DNA of 64,000 nt from Gelidibacter sediminis (lineage in GTDB: Bacteria; Bacteroidota; Bacteroidia; Flavobacteriales; Flavobacteriaceae), in the NCBI RefSeq assembly GCF_004364975.1, contig NZ_SOBW01000007.1:620001-684000 (forward strand), read 5' to 3'. The position numbers and the translations under genes are program-made. Below the pieces are notes generated by a model, which did not search any database, was not told the origin of the DNA, and worked only from the letters and a program-made list of their open reading frames with translations. Positions 17,300-26,554 of this stretch are shown here, one piece after another. Each line of letters begins with the position of its first letter. The first letter of the stretch is position 1.

Positions 17300-18664
17300 A
17301 TGCGAAAGATATTAGTTATAGGTTCAGGAAAATCGTCTTCATACCTCATAAAATATTTATTAGAGAAATCCATCCCTGAAAATTTACATATCATTGTTGG
17401 CGATATAGACATCCATAATGCCAGCAAACTCATTAATAATCATGAACATGCTCAGGCTATTACACTGGATGTATTTGACAGACAATCACGTCAAAATGCT
17501 ATTGAAAATGCTGATATAGTCGTTTCTATGCTTCCGGCAAGGTATCATATTGAAGTTGCCAAAGACTGCATTACTTATGGCAAAAATATGGTAACCGCTT
17601 CTTACGTAAGCAAGGAGATGGAAGACCTTGATATGGCCGCAAAAAATAAAGGTTTGGTATTTATGAATGAAATTGGGGTGGATCCCGGAATTGATCATAT
17701 GAGTGCCATGAAGGTTATTGATAGCATCAGAGACAGAGGCGGAAAAATGATTTTATTTGAATCATTTGCCGGCGGATTAGTAGCGCCTGAAAGTGACAAT
17801 AACCTATGGAATTACAAATTTACCTGGAACCCAAGAAATGTTGTGGTTGCTGGACAAGGTAGTGCTGCAAAGTTTATACAAGAAGGCAATTATAAATATA
17901 TTCCTTACCACCGATTATTTAGGAGAACAGAGTTTTTAGATGTGGATGGCTATGGCCGCTTTGAAGCTTATGCCAATAGAGATTCTCTCAAATACCAAAG
18001 CGCATACGGTTTAGATAGCATCAAGACACTTTATAGAGGTACCATGCGTCGTGTAGGTTTTAGCAGGGCATGGAACGTATTTGTGCAATTAGGAATGACG
18101 GATGATAGCTATACCATAGATGACAGTGAAAACATGAGCTATCGCGATTTTGTCAATGCTTTTTTGCCTTATAGCACTACAGATTCAGTTGAACTTAAGT
18201 TTAGACTCTCACTTAAAATTGATCAGGATGATATTGTATGGGAGAAGTTTGAGGAATTAGATATTTTTAACCGTAATAAAATGGTAGGCCTTAAAAAAGC
18301 TACCCCAGCCCAAATACTCCAAAAAATATTAATGGACAGTTGGACCCTACAAGACCATGACAAAGACATGTTGGTAATGTACCATAAATTTGGCTATGAA
18401 CTTGATGGAAAAAAACATCAAATTGATTCCACAATGGTTGCGCTTGGCGAAGATATGACATATACAGCAATGGCTAAAACGGTGGGACTACCCGTAGCAA
18501 TTGCTACTTTAGCCATCCTTAACGGCACCATTAAAACACCGGGGGTTCAAATTCCGATTACTAAGGAGGTATATGGACCGATCCTGTCAGAATTAGAAGC
18601 TTTTGACATTAAATTTACAGAAAAAGACGTGCCTTATTTAGGATACAATCCACTTAATGTATAA
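17300..18664 (+). CDS. Saccharopine dehydrogenase family protein
   Basis: This 454-residue NAD(P)-binding protein begins KILVIGSGKSSSYLIKYLL (Rossmann loop GSGKSS) and has ADIVVSMLPARYHIEVAKDC, then NEIGVDPGIDHMSAMKVID, all hallmarks of the Lys9-type saccharopine dehydrogenases (forming glutamate). These enzymes act in lysine degradation or synthesis. An Lrp/AsnC-type regulator follows 56 bp downstream on the same strand, which fits an amino-acid catabolic role. Substrate direction is inferred from family and context only. Confidence 0.88.
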   Translation: MRKILVIGSGKSSSYLIKYLLEKSIPENLHIIVGDIDIHNASKLINNHEHAQAITLDVFDRQSRQNAIENADIVVSMLPARYHIEVAKDCITYGKNMVTASYVSKEMEDLDMAAKNKGLVFMNEIGVDPGIDHMSAMKVIDSIRDRGGKMILFESFAGGLVAPESDNNLWNYKFTWNPRNVVVAGQGSAAKFIQEGNYKYIPYHRLFRRTEFLDVDGYGRFEAYANRDSLKYQSAYGLDSIKTLYRGTMRRVGFSRAWNVFVQLGMTDDSYTIDDSENMSYRDFVNAFLPYSTTDSVELKFRLSLKIDQDDIVWEKFEELDIFNRNKMVGLKKATPAQILQKILMDSWTLQDHDKDMLVMYHKFGYELDGKKHQIDSTMVALGEDMTYTAMAKTVGLPVAIATLAILNGTIKTPGVQIPITKEVYGPILSELEAFDIKFTEKDVPYLGYNPLNV

Positions 18665-18720
18665 GCGGTTTAAGTAATATATCTATATTTAAAAAATTCC
18701 GAATATTTCGGGGAGTGTAT

Positions 18721-19191
18721 ATGAAAATAGTTAATCAAAACATCCAAATTGATGGTATCGATAAAAAGATCCTGCGAGATTTAATGCAAGACGCTAGGAC
18801 CCCAATTTTGGAAATTGCGAGAAATGTAGGCATCTCAGGCGCTGCAATACACCAACGCTTAAGAAAATTGGAAAAATCAGGTTTGATATCAGGGTCAAAA
18901 TTTGTTATCAACCCGAAGGTATTGGGCTATACTACAATGGCATTTGTTGGCATTTATTTAGACAAAGCAATGAGCAATCCTGAAGCCGTAAAACAATTAC
19001 AAAAAATTCCAGAAGTGTTAGAATGTCATTACACCACGGGAAACTGGAGTATTTTGATTAAAATACTTTGTAAGGACAACGAACATTTGATGCACTTGCT
19101 TAATAAAGAAATTCAGTCAATTGCTGGAGTATCCAGAACCGAAACCTTTATTTCCTTAAATCAGCAGATTGACCGACAAATTCAGATATAG
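18721..19191 (+). CDS. Lrp/AsnC family transcriptional regulator
   Basis: I choose ATG 18721 over an in-frame GTG six bases upstream. The 156-residue product has an N-terminal AsnC-type helix-turn-helix (DGIDKKILRDLMQDARTPILEI, then VGISGAAIHQRLRKLEKSGLI) and a C-terminal RAM/ACT-like ligand domain (TTMAFVGIYLDKA, ECHYTTGNWSILIKI). Such regulators form octamers that sense amino acids. Position behind the saccharopine dehydrogenase suggests it responds to lysine or a related amino acid. A strong terminator follows 14 bp after the stop. Confidence 0.93.
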   Translation: MKIVNQNIQIDGIDKKILRDLMQDARTPILEIARNVGISGAAIHQRLRKLEKSGLISGSKFVINPKVLGYTTMAFVGIYLDKAMSNPEAVKQLQKIPEVLECHYTTGNWSILIKILCKDNEHLMHLLNKEIQSIAGVSRTETFISLNQQIDRQIQI

Positions 19192-19204
19192 CAACATCCA
19201 TAAC

Positions 19205-19236
19205 AAAAAAACTCCTGAGAAATCAGGAGTTTTTTA
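19205..19236. terminator. Bidirectional terminator
   Basis: Stem AAAACTCCTGA / TCAGGAGTTTT with a GAAA loop and T-runs on both strands, placed between the convergent Lrp and Bax-inhibitor-like genes. Confidence 0.92.
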
Positions 19237-19250
19237 ATCTCTATTAAGAT

Positions 19251-19976
19251 TTAATCTCTCGACATGAAAATTTGAAGCACATACCAAAACAGCAACATTA
19301 ATGATGCAAATAATCCTAAAGCTGCAGGAATGTAATCTTCAGAAGAATATTTATTTACCAAATTAGAAGTTTGGTATAAAATAGAACCACCTGCCAACAG
19401 GCACATCCCTACAGAAAACCATAATCCGAGATTGAACCCAAATAACATGCCAGCCACAATTAACCCAATGGCTATAAAAAAGCCTACGGTTAAACCTGTT
19501 TTAAGAAATGAGAAATCCTTTTTTGACACGAAAACCACGGCAGACAACCCTGTAAATAAGGCTAAGGTTACAATAGCAGCCTGATTTAAAATCTCCGGAC
19601 CCGAATCCATGTAATAGGCGGCAATGTAAATTAGCGGTACAAAAATAAAGGCCTGTGCAAGAATGTAGAGTCCGAAAGCTAAATACTGTATATTCTTATC
19701 AGTAGATTTCATTGTCATCCGTTCTGCATAACTGGTTATAAACATAAAACCTCCCAACATAAGGAGCCATTTATAACCTTCAGTCATGGATAAAGCAAAA
19801 TTGACAATTGTCTCACTTTGCAGTAATAAATATTCAAAAATGATAAAAACTAAAACGCCGCCGGCCACATGTCCATAGGTTTTTTTATAAAAATCGACGC
19901 GTTCAGCGTCAGATGTGTGTATTAATAGCTTCGTATCAAAACTATTAAAAGGACTTTCAGTAGGTTGTTGTTCCAT
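19251..19976 (-). CDS. Bax inhibitor-1/YccA family membrane protein
   Basis: The start is set at ATG 19976 (241 residues), after which the protein reads MEQQPTESPFNSFDTKLL. The longer frame adds a spurious hydrophobic stretch. It has a cytoplasmic N-terminus, seven predicted membrane helices and the BI-1 pattern of a YKKTYGHVAGGVLVF entry and a final helix with a short C-terminus. BI-1/YccA proteins are membrane proteins linked to stress tolerance and, in YetJ, calcium leak. A role here is not demonstrated. The gene lies just downstream of the zinc metallopeptidase on the same strand. Confidence 0.88.
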   Translation of the reverse strand: MEQQPTESPFNSFDTKLLIHTSDAERVDFYKKTYGHVAGGVLVFIIFEYLLLQSETIVNFALSMTEGYKWLLMLGGFMFITSYAERMTMKSTDKNIQYLAFGLYILAQAFIFVPLIYIAAYYMDSGPEILNQAAIVTLALFTGLSAVVFVSKKDFSFLKTGLTVGFFIAIGLIVAGMLFGFNLGLWFSVGMCLLAGGSILYQTSNLVNKYSSEDYIPAALGLFASLMLLFWYVLQIFMSRD

Positions 19977-20079
19977 AACTATAGGAGTGTTGTTGTTAGC
20001 AAATAAAAATAGGAAAAAAAATGAGCCGAACAACAATTGTTTGCGTAAGGTCCACTTTTTATTAAACTACTACTTAGAT

Positions 20080-20787
20080 TTAATTTCTATTTCCAAAAAC
20101 CTGCATTGCCCAATATAACAACGATGCTAAAGCACCAATGGCAGCAACCAAATAAGTTCTTGCAGCCCATTTAAGCGCATCTTCACTACCAGCATACTCT
20201 TCTGGGGTCAACATATTTTTACCTTTTAACCAAGCTAAGGCCCTATTACTTGCATCATATTCAACTGGTAAGGTTATAAAACTAAACAGGGTAGCAAAGC
20301 CCATAAAAACCAAACCTGCTACGGCAATATAATAGCCAAAACCAGCGCCAGCCGCCGCCCCTAAGACCAAACCTCCAATAACCAACCATTGCGACATTCC
20401 TGAAGTAACACTTACCACAGGCACCAATGCTGAACGCAGTTTTAAAGCACTGTAAGCCTGCGCATGTTGTACTGCATGTCCACACTCGTGAGCCGCTACG
20501 GCCGCAGCTGCAGCATTGCGTTGCATATACACAGATTCACTTAAATTTACCGTTTTATTTGCAGGGTTGTAATGGTCTGTTAATTGTCCTTTCACAGAAA
20601 TTACCTCCACATCACTAATGCCATTATCAGCAAGCATCTTTTCTGCAATTTCTTTACCGCTCATACCATTTCTCAATTGGATTTGCGAATATTTTTTGAA
20701 CTTTCTTTTTAATTGATTGCTAACCAACCAGCTAATCAGTGCAATTCCACCAATTAAAATCCAATAGCCCATGCCTATTCCTCCCAT
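20080..20787 (-). CDS. Zinc metallopeptidase (YugP family)
   Basis: This 235-residue membrane protein has an N-terminal helix (YWILIGGIALISWLV), a cytoplasmic segment with AEKMLADNGISDVEV and DHYNPANKTVNLSE, the metal-binding HECGH (HExxH) near residue 100, and three further membrane helices. It matches the DUF2744/YugP neutral-zinc peptidase family, whose substrates are unknown. An internal ATG at codon 6 gives a start (20772) that matches other family members equally well. A Bax-inhibitor-like gene follows 103 bp downstream. Confidence 0.9.
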   Translation of the reverse strand: MGGIGMGYWILIGGIALISWLVSNQLKRKFKKYSQIQLRNGMSGKEIAEKMLADNGISDVEVISVKGQLTDHYNPANKTVNLSESVYMQRNAAAAAVAAHECGHAVQHAQAYSALKLRSALVPVVSVTSGMSQWLVIGGLVLGAAAGAGFGYYIAVAGLVFMGFATLFSFITLPVEYDASNRALAWLKGKNMLTPEEYAGSEDALKWAARTYLVAAIGALASLLYWAMQVFGNRN

Positions 20788-20990
20788 ATTATTTTGTTTT
20801 AAAATTTAAATTAAAGATAACAAAAAGTACGCCAATTTAGCATACGGAAATTTTGTCAGCTACTTTTTAAATCGGGTGTTTCTAAAAAAAGGAATCTTAC
20901 GATATTATATCGTTTTCTTAAACCACCACGTCTACTTTCTACATTATAATAGTAGTTACTCCCCCTAAACCAATTGATATAAGTATGATA

Positions 20991-23900
20991 TCAACCTACT
21001 ATATTCACTATTTTTCCTGGAACGATAATGACCTTTTTAGGAGTTCTACCTTCTAATTGAGCGATGGTCTTTTCATGTGCCATGACCGTTTTCTCGATGT
21101 CGTCTTTACTCATGTCCAATGGTAATTCTAAGGTAAATTTCATTTTCCCGTTGAATGAAATAGGGTAATTTTTACTACTCTCTACCAAATGATTAGCGTC
21201 AAATTGTGGAAATGCCGCAGTTGAAATGGATGCTTCATGTCCTAATAAACTCCACAATTCTTCGGTAATATGTGGTGCATAAGGTGACAGTAGCACCAAA
21301 AAGGGCTCTAAAACAGCCTTACTTGTACATTTTTGTGCTGTCAATTCGTTTACCGCAATCATAAAGGTTGAGACAGATGTGTTAAAGGAGAAGTTTTCGA
21401 TATCTTCTTCTACCTTTTTAATGGTTTTATGAAGGGTTTTCAGATTGTCTTTGCTAGGTTCAGCATCGGTAATATTTAAACCGGAGTCGCCCATATACAA
21501 TTTCCATAATTTTTTAAGAAATCCATGTACACCCGTAATGCCAGCGGTATTCCATGGTTTAGCTTGTTCTAATGGTCCGAGAAACATTTCGTATAATCGC
21601 AGACTATCAGCACCATATTGCTCACAAATGGCATCCGGGTTAACCACGTTGTATTTGGATTTGGACATTTTTTCGACCTCGCGGGATACTTTAAAAGTAT
21701 CATCTGAATCAGTATCTAAAGTTATGATTGCTCCAGTGTCACTAACAAATATTGCATCCTTATAATCGTCACCAAATTCACTATCACTTTTTAAACCTTG
21801 TATGTCCAATTCGTCAGATGCATTAACATATTGTACTTTCACGTGTGTGGGAGAAACTCCAATTGTAAATGGTCTAGCAAATTTTTGGTCTTTATTTTCG
21901 ACACTATAATGGTTAGCAATAATTTCCATTAGTTGTTTGGCCTTCTCAGCATCAGATATTATTAAATCAGCATAAGGTTTCGAAACGAAAAAGTCAGTAT
22001 GAATTGTTTGAACGTCCTCAGAACCGTCAAAATCACCTGTTGCTACAATTCTACCTACAAAAGCACTAGTTCCCAAAATCATCCCTTGGTTGATCAGCTT
22101 TTTAAAAGGTTCTTCAATACTAACAAAACCTCGATCTTTTAAAAATTTAACCCAAAAACGAGAATACAATAGATGACCCGTTGCGTGTTCACTCCCCCCA
22201 ATATATAAATCGACATTTTCCCAATAGGTTAAGGCCTTTTCCCTTGCAAAAACGTCATCATTGGTTGGGTCCATATATCTAAAAAAGTACCACGAACTTC
22301 CTGCCCATCCTGGCATGGTGTTCAACTCTAATGGAAAAACCGTCGTATTGTTTACTTTCTCATTGTCAACAACAGTATTGCTTTCTGTACACCACGCCCA
22401 AACATCAGCACGCCCCAAAGGTGGCTCGCCAGTTTCAGTCGGCAAGTATTTTTCTACTTCAGGTAAACGTATAGGCAAATGTTTTGTATCTATCATTTGC
22501 GGCATTCCGTTAACGTAATACACCGGGAATGGCTCCCCCCAATAGCGTTGACGGGAAAATACTGCATCTCGTAAACGGTAATTGGTTTTTCCTTCACCTT
22601 GATTTAACTTTTCAAGTGCTACAATGGCTTTTTTCGTCGCTTCTTTATAAGATAGGCCATTCAAAAAGTCAGAGTTCGCAATAATGACATTGTCTTTCGC
22701 GCCATAGGCCTCTTCAGAAATATCAATACCTTCAAAAATATTAGGAATTGGAATATTAAAATGATTTGCAAAGTCGTAGTCACGTTGGTCTCCACAAGGC
22801 ACTGACATTACTGCGCCTGTGCCGTAGCCTGCTAGCACGTAGTCTCCAATCCAAACTGGGATTGGCTCTTTTGTAAACGGATGCTCAGCATAGGAGCCTG
22901 TAAATGCTCCTGTAATGGTTTTAACATCTGCCATACGATCGCGCTCACTGCGTTTAGCAGTAGCTTTGATGTAAGCCTCTACTTCCGCTCTCTGGTTGTC
23001 AGTTGTAATTTTAGAAACTAAATCGTGTTCAGGTGCCAAGGTCATAAAACTAACCCCGAAAATGGTGTCAGGTCGAGTTGTAAATACTGGAATCTTATAT
23101 TTAGCGCTACCTGTATCATTAGGAATGACATTGAAAGTTACGCTAGCACCAACTGATTTACCAATCCAATTGCGCTGACTTTCCTTTAACGAATCGGTCC
23201 AATCAATCTGGTCCAAACCTTGTAGCAGACGTTCGGCATAGGCAGAAATACGCATGCTCCATTGGGTCATTTTCTTTCGTATTACGGCATGACCGCCACG
23301 TTCTGAAACCCCATTGACTATCTCATCATTTGCTAAAACCGTTCCTAAAGCCGGACACCAGTTGACTTCAGTTTCTGCCAAATAGGTTAAGCGATATTTT
23401 AAGAGAATTTCTTGCTGTTGTTCAATTGAAAACGCATTCCATTCAGATGCAGTAAACACTTCAATTTCATCATCACACACCGCATCGACCTTCGCATTGC
23501 CATCCGTTTCAAAAACTGTGATTAAAGTATCAATGGACTCAGCCTTATCAGAACTGTTATTGTACCAAGATTCAAATAATTGTATGAAAATCCACTGTGT
23601 CCATTTGTAATATGCAGGGTCAGAAGTTCTCACCTCTCTACTCCAATCAAAAGAAAACCCAATCTGATCTAATTGACGTCGATAGGTTTTAATATTCTCT
23701 TCGGTCGTAACCGCGGGATGCTGGCCCGTTTGGATGGCATATTGTTCCGCCGGCAATCCAAAACTATCATACCCTTGTGGATGCAATACATTAAATCCCT
23801 TATGACGTTTATAACGCGCATAAATATCGCTCGCAATGTATCCTAACGGATGTCCAACATGCAAGCCTGCCCCACTTGGGTAAGGGAACATATCCAATAC

Positions 23901-24002
23901 GTAATATTTTGGCTGATCACAATTGTTTTTGGCTCTAAATGTTTGATTTTTAGCCCAATGATCTTGCCACTTTTTTTCGATCTCGTTAAAATTATAATTC
24001 AT
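20991..24002 (-). CDS. leuS: Leucyl-tRNA synthetase with enlarged insertions
   Basis: The start is ATG 24002, giving 1003 residues. The HIGH motif is HVGH at 48-51, the KMSKS motif begins at 778, and an editing domain with TTRPDTIFG lies between them. It charges tRNA-Leu. It is much longer than the usual 860-residue bacterial enzyme. One insertion of about 50 residues lies near 149-203, and about 85 extra residues sit just before KMSKS (within 644-777). The class I core and both motifs are intact. A -7 box with a leader of about 185 nt precedes it. Confidence 0.96.
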   Translation of the reverse strand: MNYNFNEIEKKWQDHWAKNQTFRAKNNCDQPKYYVLDMFPYPSGAGLHVGHPLGYIASDIYARYKRHKGFNVLHPQGYDSFGLPAEQYAIQTGQHPAVTTEENIKTYRRQLDQIGFSFDWSREVRTSDPAYYKWTQWIFIQLFESWYNNSSDKAESIDTLITVFETDGNAKVDAVCDDEIEVFTASEWNAFSIEQQQEILLKYRLTYLAETEVNWCPALGTVLANDEIVNGVSERGGHAVIRKKMTQWSMRISAYAERLLQGLDQIDWTDSLKESQRNWIGKSVGASVTFNVIPNDTGSAKYKIPVFTTRPDTIFGVSFMTLAPEHDLVSKITTDNQRAEVEAYIKATAKRSERDRMADVKTITGAFTGSYAEHPFTKEPIPVWIGDYVLAGYGTGAVMSVPCGDQRDYDFANHFNIPIPNIFEGIDISEEAYGAKDNVIIANSDFLNGLSYKEATKKAIVALEKLNQGEGKTNYRLRDAVFSRQRYWGEPFPVYYVNGMPQMIDTKHLPIRLPEVEKYLPTETGEPPLGRADVWAWCTESNTVVDNEKVNNTTVFPLELNTMPGWAGSSWYFFRYMDPTNDDVFAREKALTYWENVDLYIGGSEHATGHLLYSRFWVKFLKDRGFVSIEEPFKKLINQGMILGTSAFVGRIVATGDFDGSEDVQTIHTDFFVSKPYADLIISDAEKAKQLMEIIANHYSVENKDQKFARPFTIGVSPTHVKVQYVNASDELDIQGLKSDSEFGDDYKDAIFVSDTGAIITLDTDSDDTFKVSREVEKMSKSKYNVVNPDAICEQYGADSLRLYEMFLGPLEQAKPWNTAGITGVHGFLKKLWKLYMGDSGLNITDAEPSKDNLKTLHKTIKKVEEDIENFSFNTSVSTFMIAVNELTAQKCTSKAVLEPFLVLLSPYAPHITEELWSLLGHEASISTAAFPQFDANHLVESSKNYPISFNGKMKFTLELPLDMSKDDIEKTVMAHEKTIAQLEGRTPKKVIIVPGKIVNIVG

Positions 24003-24186
24003 AGGAATGCCTGAATACACAGGTATATTAATTTATAGCTATGTGGTTAAATGCTTATCAACAAAACATGATGGTAACAATCAAGCGTTTTGCAAAAAGC
24101 GTCTAAAAAAGCATTTATTTATGCCAACATGACAATTTAAAATATCGATATGCTATAGCTTCTTAAAATGTACTGATTTAGAGGCG

Positions 24187-24194
24187 CAAATTTA
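24187..24194 (-). promoter_or_regulatory. -7 promoter box for leuS
   Basis: The minus strand reads TAAATTTG, an exact TAnnTTTG match. It would give a leader of about 180 nt before the leuS ATG; I see no T-box-like or other known leader structure in that stretch. Confidence 0.35.
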
Positions 24195-24242
24195 AGAATT
24201 AGAGCTCAAACAGCCTATTAAACGGCCCAAACTATTTAAAAC

Positions 24243-24270
24243 AAAAAAGCACCCTGAAATGTCAGAGCGC
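24243..24270 (-). terminator. Terminator of outer-membrane protein gene
   Basis: On the minus strand a nine-pair stem (GCGCTCTGA with TCAGGGTGC, including G-U pairs) is followed by six T residues, 25 bp after the stop of the beta-barrel gene. Confidence 0.7.
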
Positions 24271-24294
24271 TATAATTATTTAATTGGGCTGAAT

Positions 24295-24849
24295 TTAGAA
24301 TTTGTATCCCATAGAAAATTGCAATACGCTGTTATTTAAATCGCCATACACTTTACTAACCCCTAAATTATATCGTGCATGACCAAAAAGGTTGTTTTTA
24401 AAGTCCATTCCCACCCCAATATTAAGTCCTAAATCGAAATTTTCTGCACCTGTATCAATTTTAGAATCAGGATCACCAACAAATTGAGCGGTATCATTGA
24501 TTAAAAATGATGCCTGCGGACCAATATCTAAGCTAAACACCTTTGCAGGAAAGAACTTGAACATGAGTGGCACTGAAATATAATCTAAGTTATTCCTATA
24601 AGAACTTCCACGTTTAAGACCCTGTCTGGAAAACAGAAGTTCAGGTTGCAATCCAAAAAGTCCTCTTCTAAAGATAAATTCAGTGATAAAGCCCGCATGA
24701 AAATTTACCATATCTGTCCTTCCCGAGCCGTCTCCACTTACATTTGCAATGTTCAAACCTACTTTTGCTCCATAATTGATGTCTTGTGCACTACCACTAT
24801 GTGAGAAACCAAATACTGACAATAGGGTTACAATCATTATTTTCTTCAT
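24295..24849 (-). CDS. Outer-membrane beta-barrel (PorT/OmpA-like porin family) protein
   Basis: The start is set at ATG 24849, giving a signal peptide (KKIMIVTLLSVFGFSHSGSAQ) and a 160-residue barrel. The mature part shows alternating strands, INYGAKVGLNIANVSG at its beginning and LQFSMGYKF at the end, with the terminal Phe typical of barrel proteins. This is the Bacteroidota outer-membrane beta-barrel family often named PorT-like. No cargo or partner can be deduced. It has its own terminator and is probably monocistronic. Confidence 0.85.
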   Translation of the reverse strand: MKKIMIVTLLSVFGFSHSGSAQDINYGAKVGLNIANVSGDGSGRTDMVNFHAGFITEFIFRRGLFGLQPELLFSRQGLKRGSSYRNNLDYISVPLMFKFFPAKVFSLDIGPQASFLINDTAQFVGDPDSKIDTGAENFDLGLNIGVGMDFKNNLFGHARYNLGVSKVYGDLNNSVLQFSMGYKF

Positions 24850-25109
24850 ATACATGAGTTTTTAAAAGTATGTATGTAGTAACTGAAAGAGTAAGAAATT
24901 ATTGTCTTTTCAGAAATCAAAAAAATCAAAAATAGCAATTTTTAAATGTCTATATAAAAATCAACCTTCTGACTTTGGACAATTACACCATTATTATCAT
25001 TACAATTTAACTATGTGACACACTATTATATCAGTATTAAAATTTTAAACGTTGTAAACTCTAAGAGAACAGATTTCTTTTATATTTTTACAACTTCAAC
25101 TAAAATTGT

Positions 25110-25988
25110 ATGAGTACATCTTTTGATAGGTATCAGAAACGCAAGTTAATCTCGTCTTATTTTTCTGTAGTAATAAGTATCGCATTGGTCCTGTTTTTAT
25201 TGGGATGTTTGGGACTCTTGGTTTTAAACGCCAAAAAAGTTGCTGATCATTTTAAAGAACAGGTAGTGGTGACTATATATTTAAACGATTCTGCAAAAGA
25301 GGTTGAAGTTAATCAGCTAGAGAAAAGTCTAGCTATGGCAGAGTATACCAAGAGTACAGAGTACGTTTCCAAGGAAGCCGCTGCGGAATCAATGAAAGCA
25401 GAAACTGGTGAAGATTTTATGGATTTTGTGGGTTACAACCCGTTGCAAAACTCTATAGACGTGCATTTAAAAGCCGACTATGTCACAACAGAAACACTAA
25501 CATCCATTATTGACGAACTATCGAGTAAAAAATTTATTGAAGAGATAAGGTACGATAATGATTTGGTAGAATTAATGAATGACAATGTTAAGAAAATAAC
25601 CTTTTGGGTATTGGTTATTAGTGCCATCTTCACACTAATTGCCGTGCTTCTCATCAACAGTTCTATACGGCTCGCGGTCTATTCAAAACGATTTATTATC
25701 AAAACCATGCAGATGGTGGGGGCTACAAAATCATTTATCCGCAGACCTTTTATTTACAAAAGTGTTCAGTTAGGCATTATAGGTGCCATTATCGCATTAA
25801 TTGGCATGGGTGTTGTTTTATATTATTTAGACCAAACCTTTGTAGAATTACAATTATTATCCAATCCTATACTTTTAGGCGGATTGTTTGCTGCCATCTT
25901 CCTTTTAGGAATTCTTATTACATGGATTAGCACGTTTATAGCTACGCAGCGCTTCTTGAATTTGAAGACAGACGCTTTATATTATTAG
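25110..25988 (+). CDS. ftsX: Cell-division ABC permease-like protein FtsX
   Basis: This 292-residue protein has an N-terminal cytoplasmic tail, one membrane helix (about 18-40), a large periplasmic domain with the FtsX pattern EQVVVTIYLNDSAKEVEV and YVSKEAAAESMKAETGEDF, and three C-terminal helices. FtsX with FtsE controls peptidoglycan hydrolases at the septum. ftsE is not adjacent, as is usual in Flavobacteria. It leads the group ftsX, DUF3098, uppP, truB, although 229 bp separate it from DUF3098. TATATTTTTA lies close upstream and may be its -7 box. Confidence 0.93.
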   Translation: MSTSFDRYQKRKLISSYFSVVISIALVLFLLGCLGLLVLNAKKVADHFKEQVVVTIYLNDSAKEVEVNQLEKSLAMAEYTKSTEYVSKEAAAESMKAETGEDFMDFVGYNPLQNSIDVHLKADYVTTETLTSIIDELSSKKFIEEIRYDNDLVELMNDNVKKITFWVLVISAIFTLIAVLLINSSIRLAVYSKRFIIKTMQMVGATKSFIRRPFIYKSVQLGIIGAIIALIGMGVVLYYLDQTFVELQLLSNPILLGGLFAAIFLLGILITWISTFIATQRFLNLKTDALYY

Positions 25989-26217
25989 GTACACTTCTAC
26001 CAACTATTGTTATGCCATGAAGTTTTGGCTAAAGTGCACAATATGATCTATGTAATTTAACAGCATGTTAAAGCACTCAGTGTTCAATGTTAAATTACGC
26101 CTACTGACACTAGATAAAACTTTATAAGTTCTTAGTAGCACTCAAGTATTTAGATACTATTAACGTAAAGTTTTAAATAAAACCGTTAATTTGCATCCTA
26201 TTATTATTGCAACAATC

Positions 26218-26487
26218 ATGGGAGAAAAAAAACGCAAAGAAAGCGCCAATAACAACTTTATTTTCGGAAAGAAGAATTATAAATTTATGCTGATTGGCTT
26301 AGGCATTATTGCACTCGGATTCATTTTGATGTCCGGTGGAGGCAGTGATGATCCCAATGTATTTAATCCTGAAATTTTTAATTGGAGACGCATCAGATTA
26401 GCGCCAACACTAGTTCTTATTGGTTTTGGAGTTCAAATTTATGCCATCTTGTTGAACCCTAACAAGAACGAACCTCCAAAGTTATAA
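26218..26487 (+). CDS. DUF3098 small membrane protein
   Basis: The start is set at ATG 26218, giving 89 residues. The product has two membrane helices (FMLIGLGIIALGFILMSGG and LAPTLVLIGFGVQIYAILL) joined by a short loop with DPNVFNPEIFNWRRI, which is the DUF3098 signature. Function is unknown, but in Flavobacteria it commonly sits between ftsX and uppP, as here, which suggests a link to envelope synthesis or division. Confidence 0.88.
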   Translation: MGEKKRKESANNNFIFGKKNYKFMLIGLGIIALGFILMSGGGSDDPNVFNPEIFNWRRIRLAPTLVLIGFGVQIYAILLNPNKNEPPKL

Positions 26488-26554
26488 TCCTTTTCATAAA
26501 GCCAAATTCTCATTTCTTAATTTGGATACTTAATCTTACACACCAAATCACTGC

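Noticed and set aside
20973-20994. Terminator after leuS
   Set aside because: A short inverted repeat (TTGATAT / ATATCAA) exists but has no T-run, so I did not call it.
24003-24294. T-box or tRNA-like leader for leuS
   Set aside because: I looked for the T-box sequence and stem-specifier layout in the 185-nt leader and saw none; T-boxes are also not typical of Bacteroidota. Only a terminator for the neighbouring gene and a -7 box are supported.
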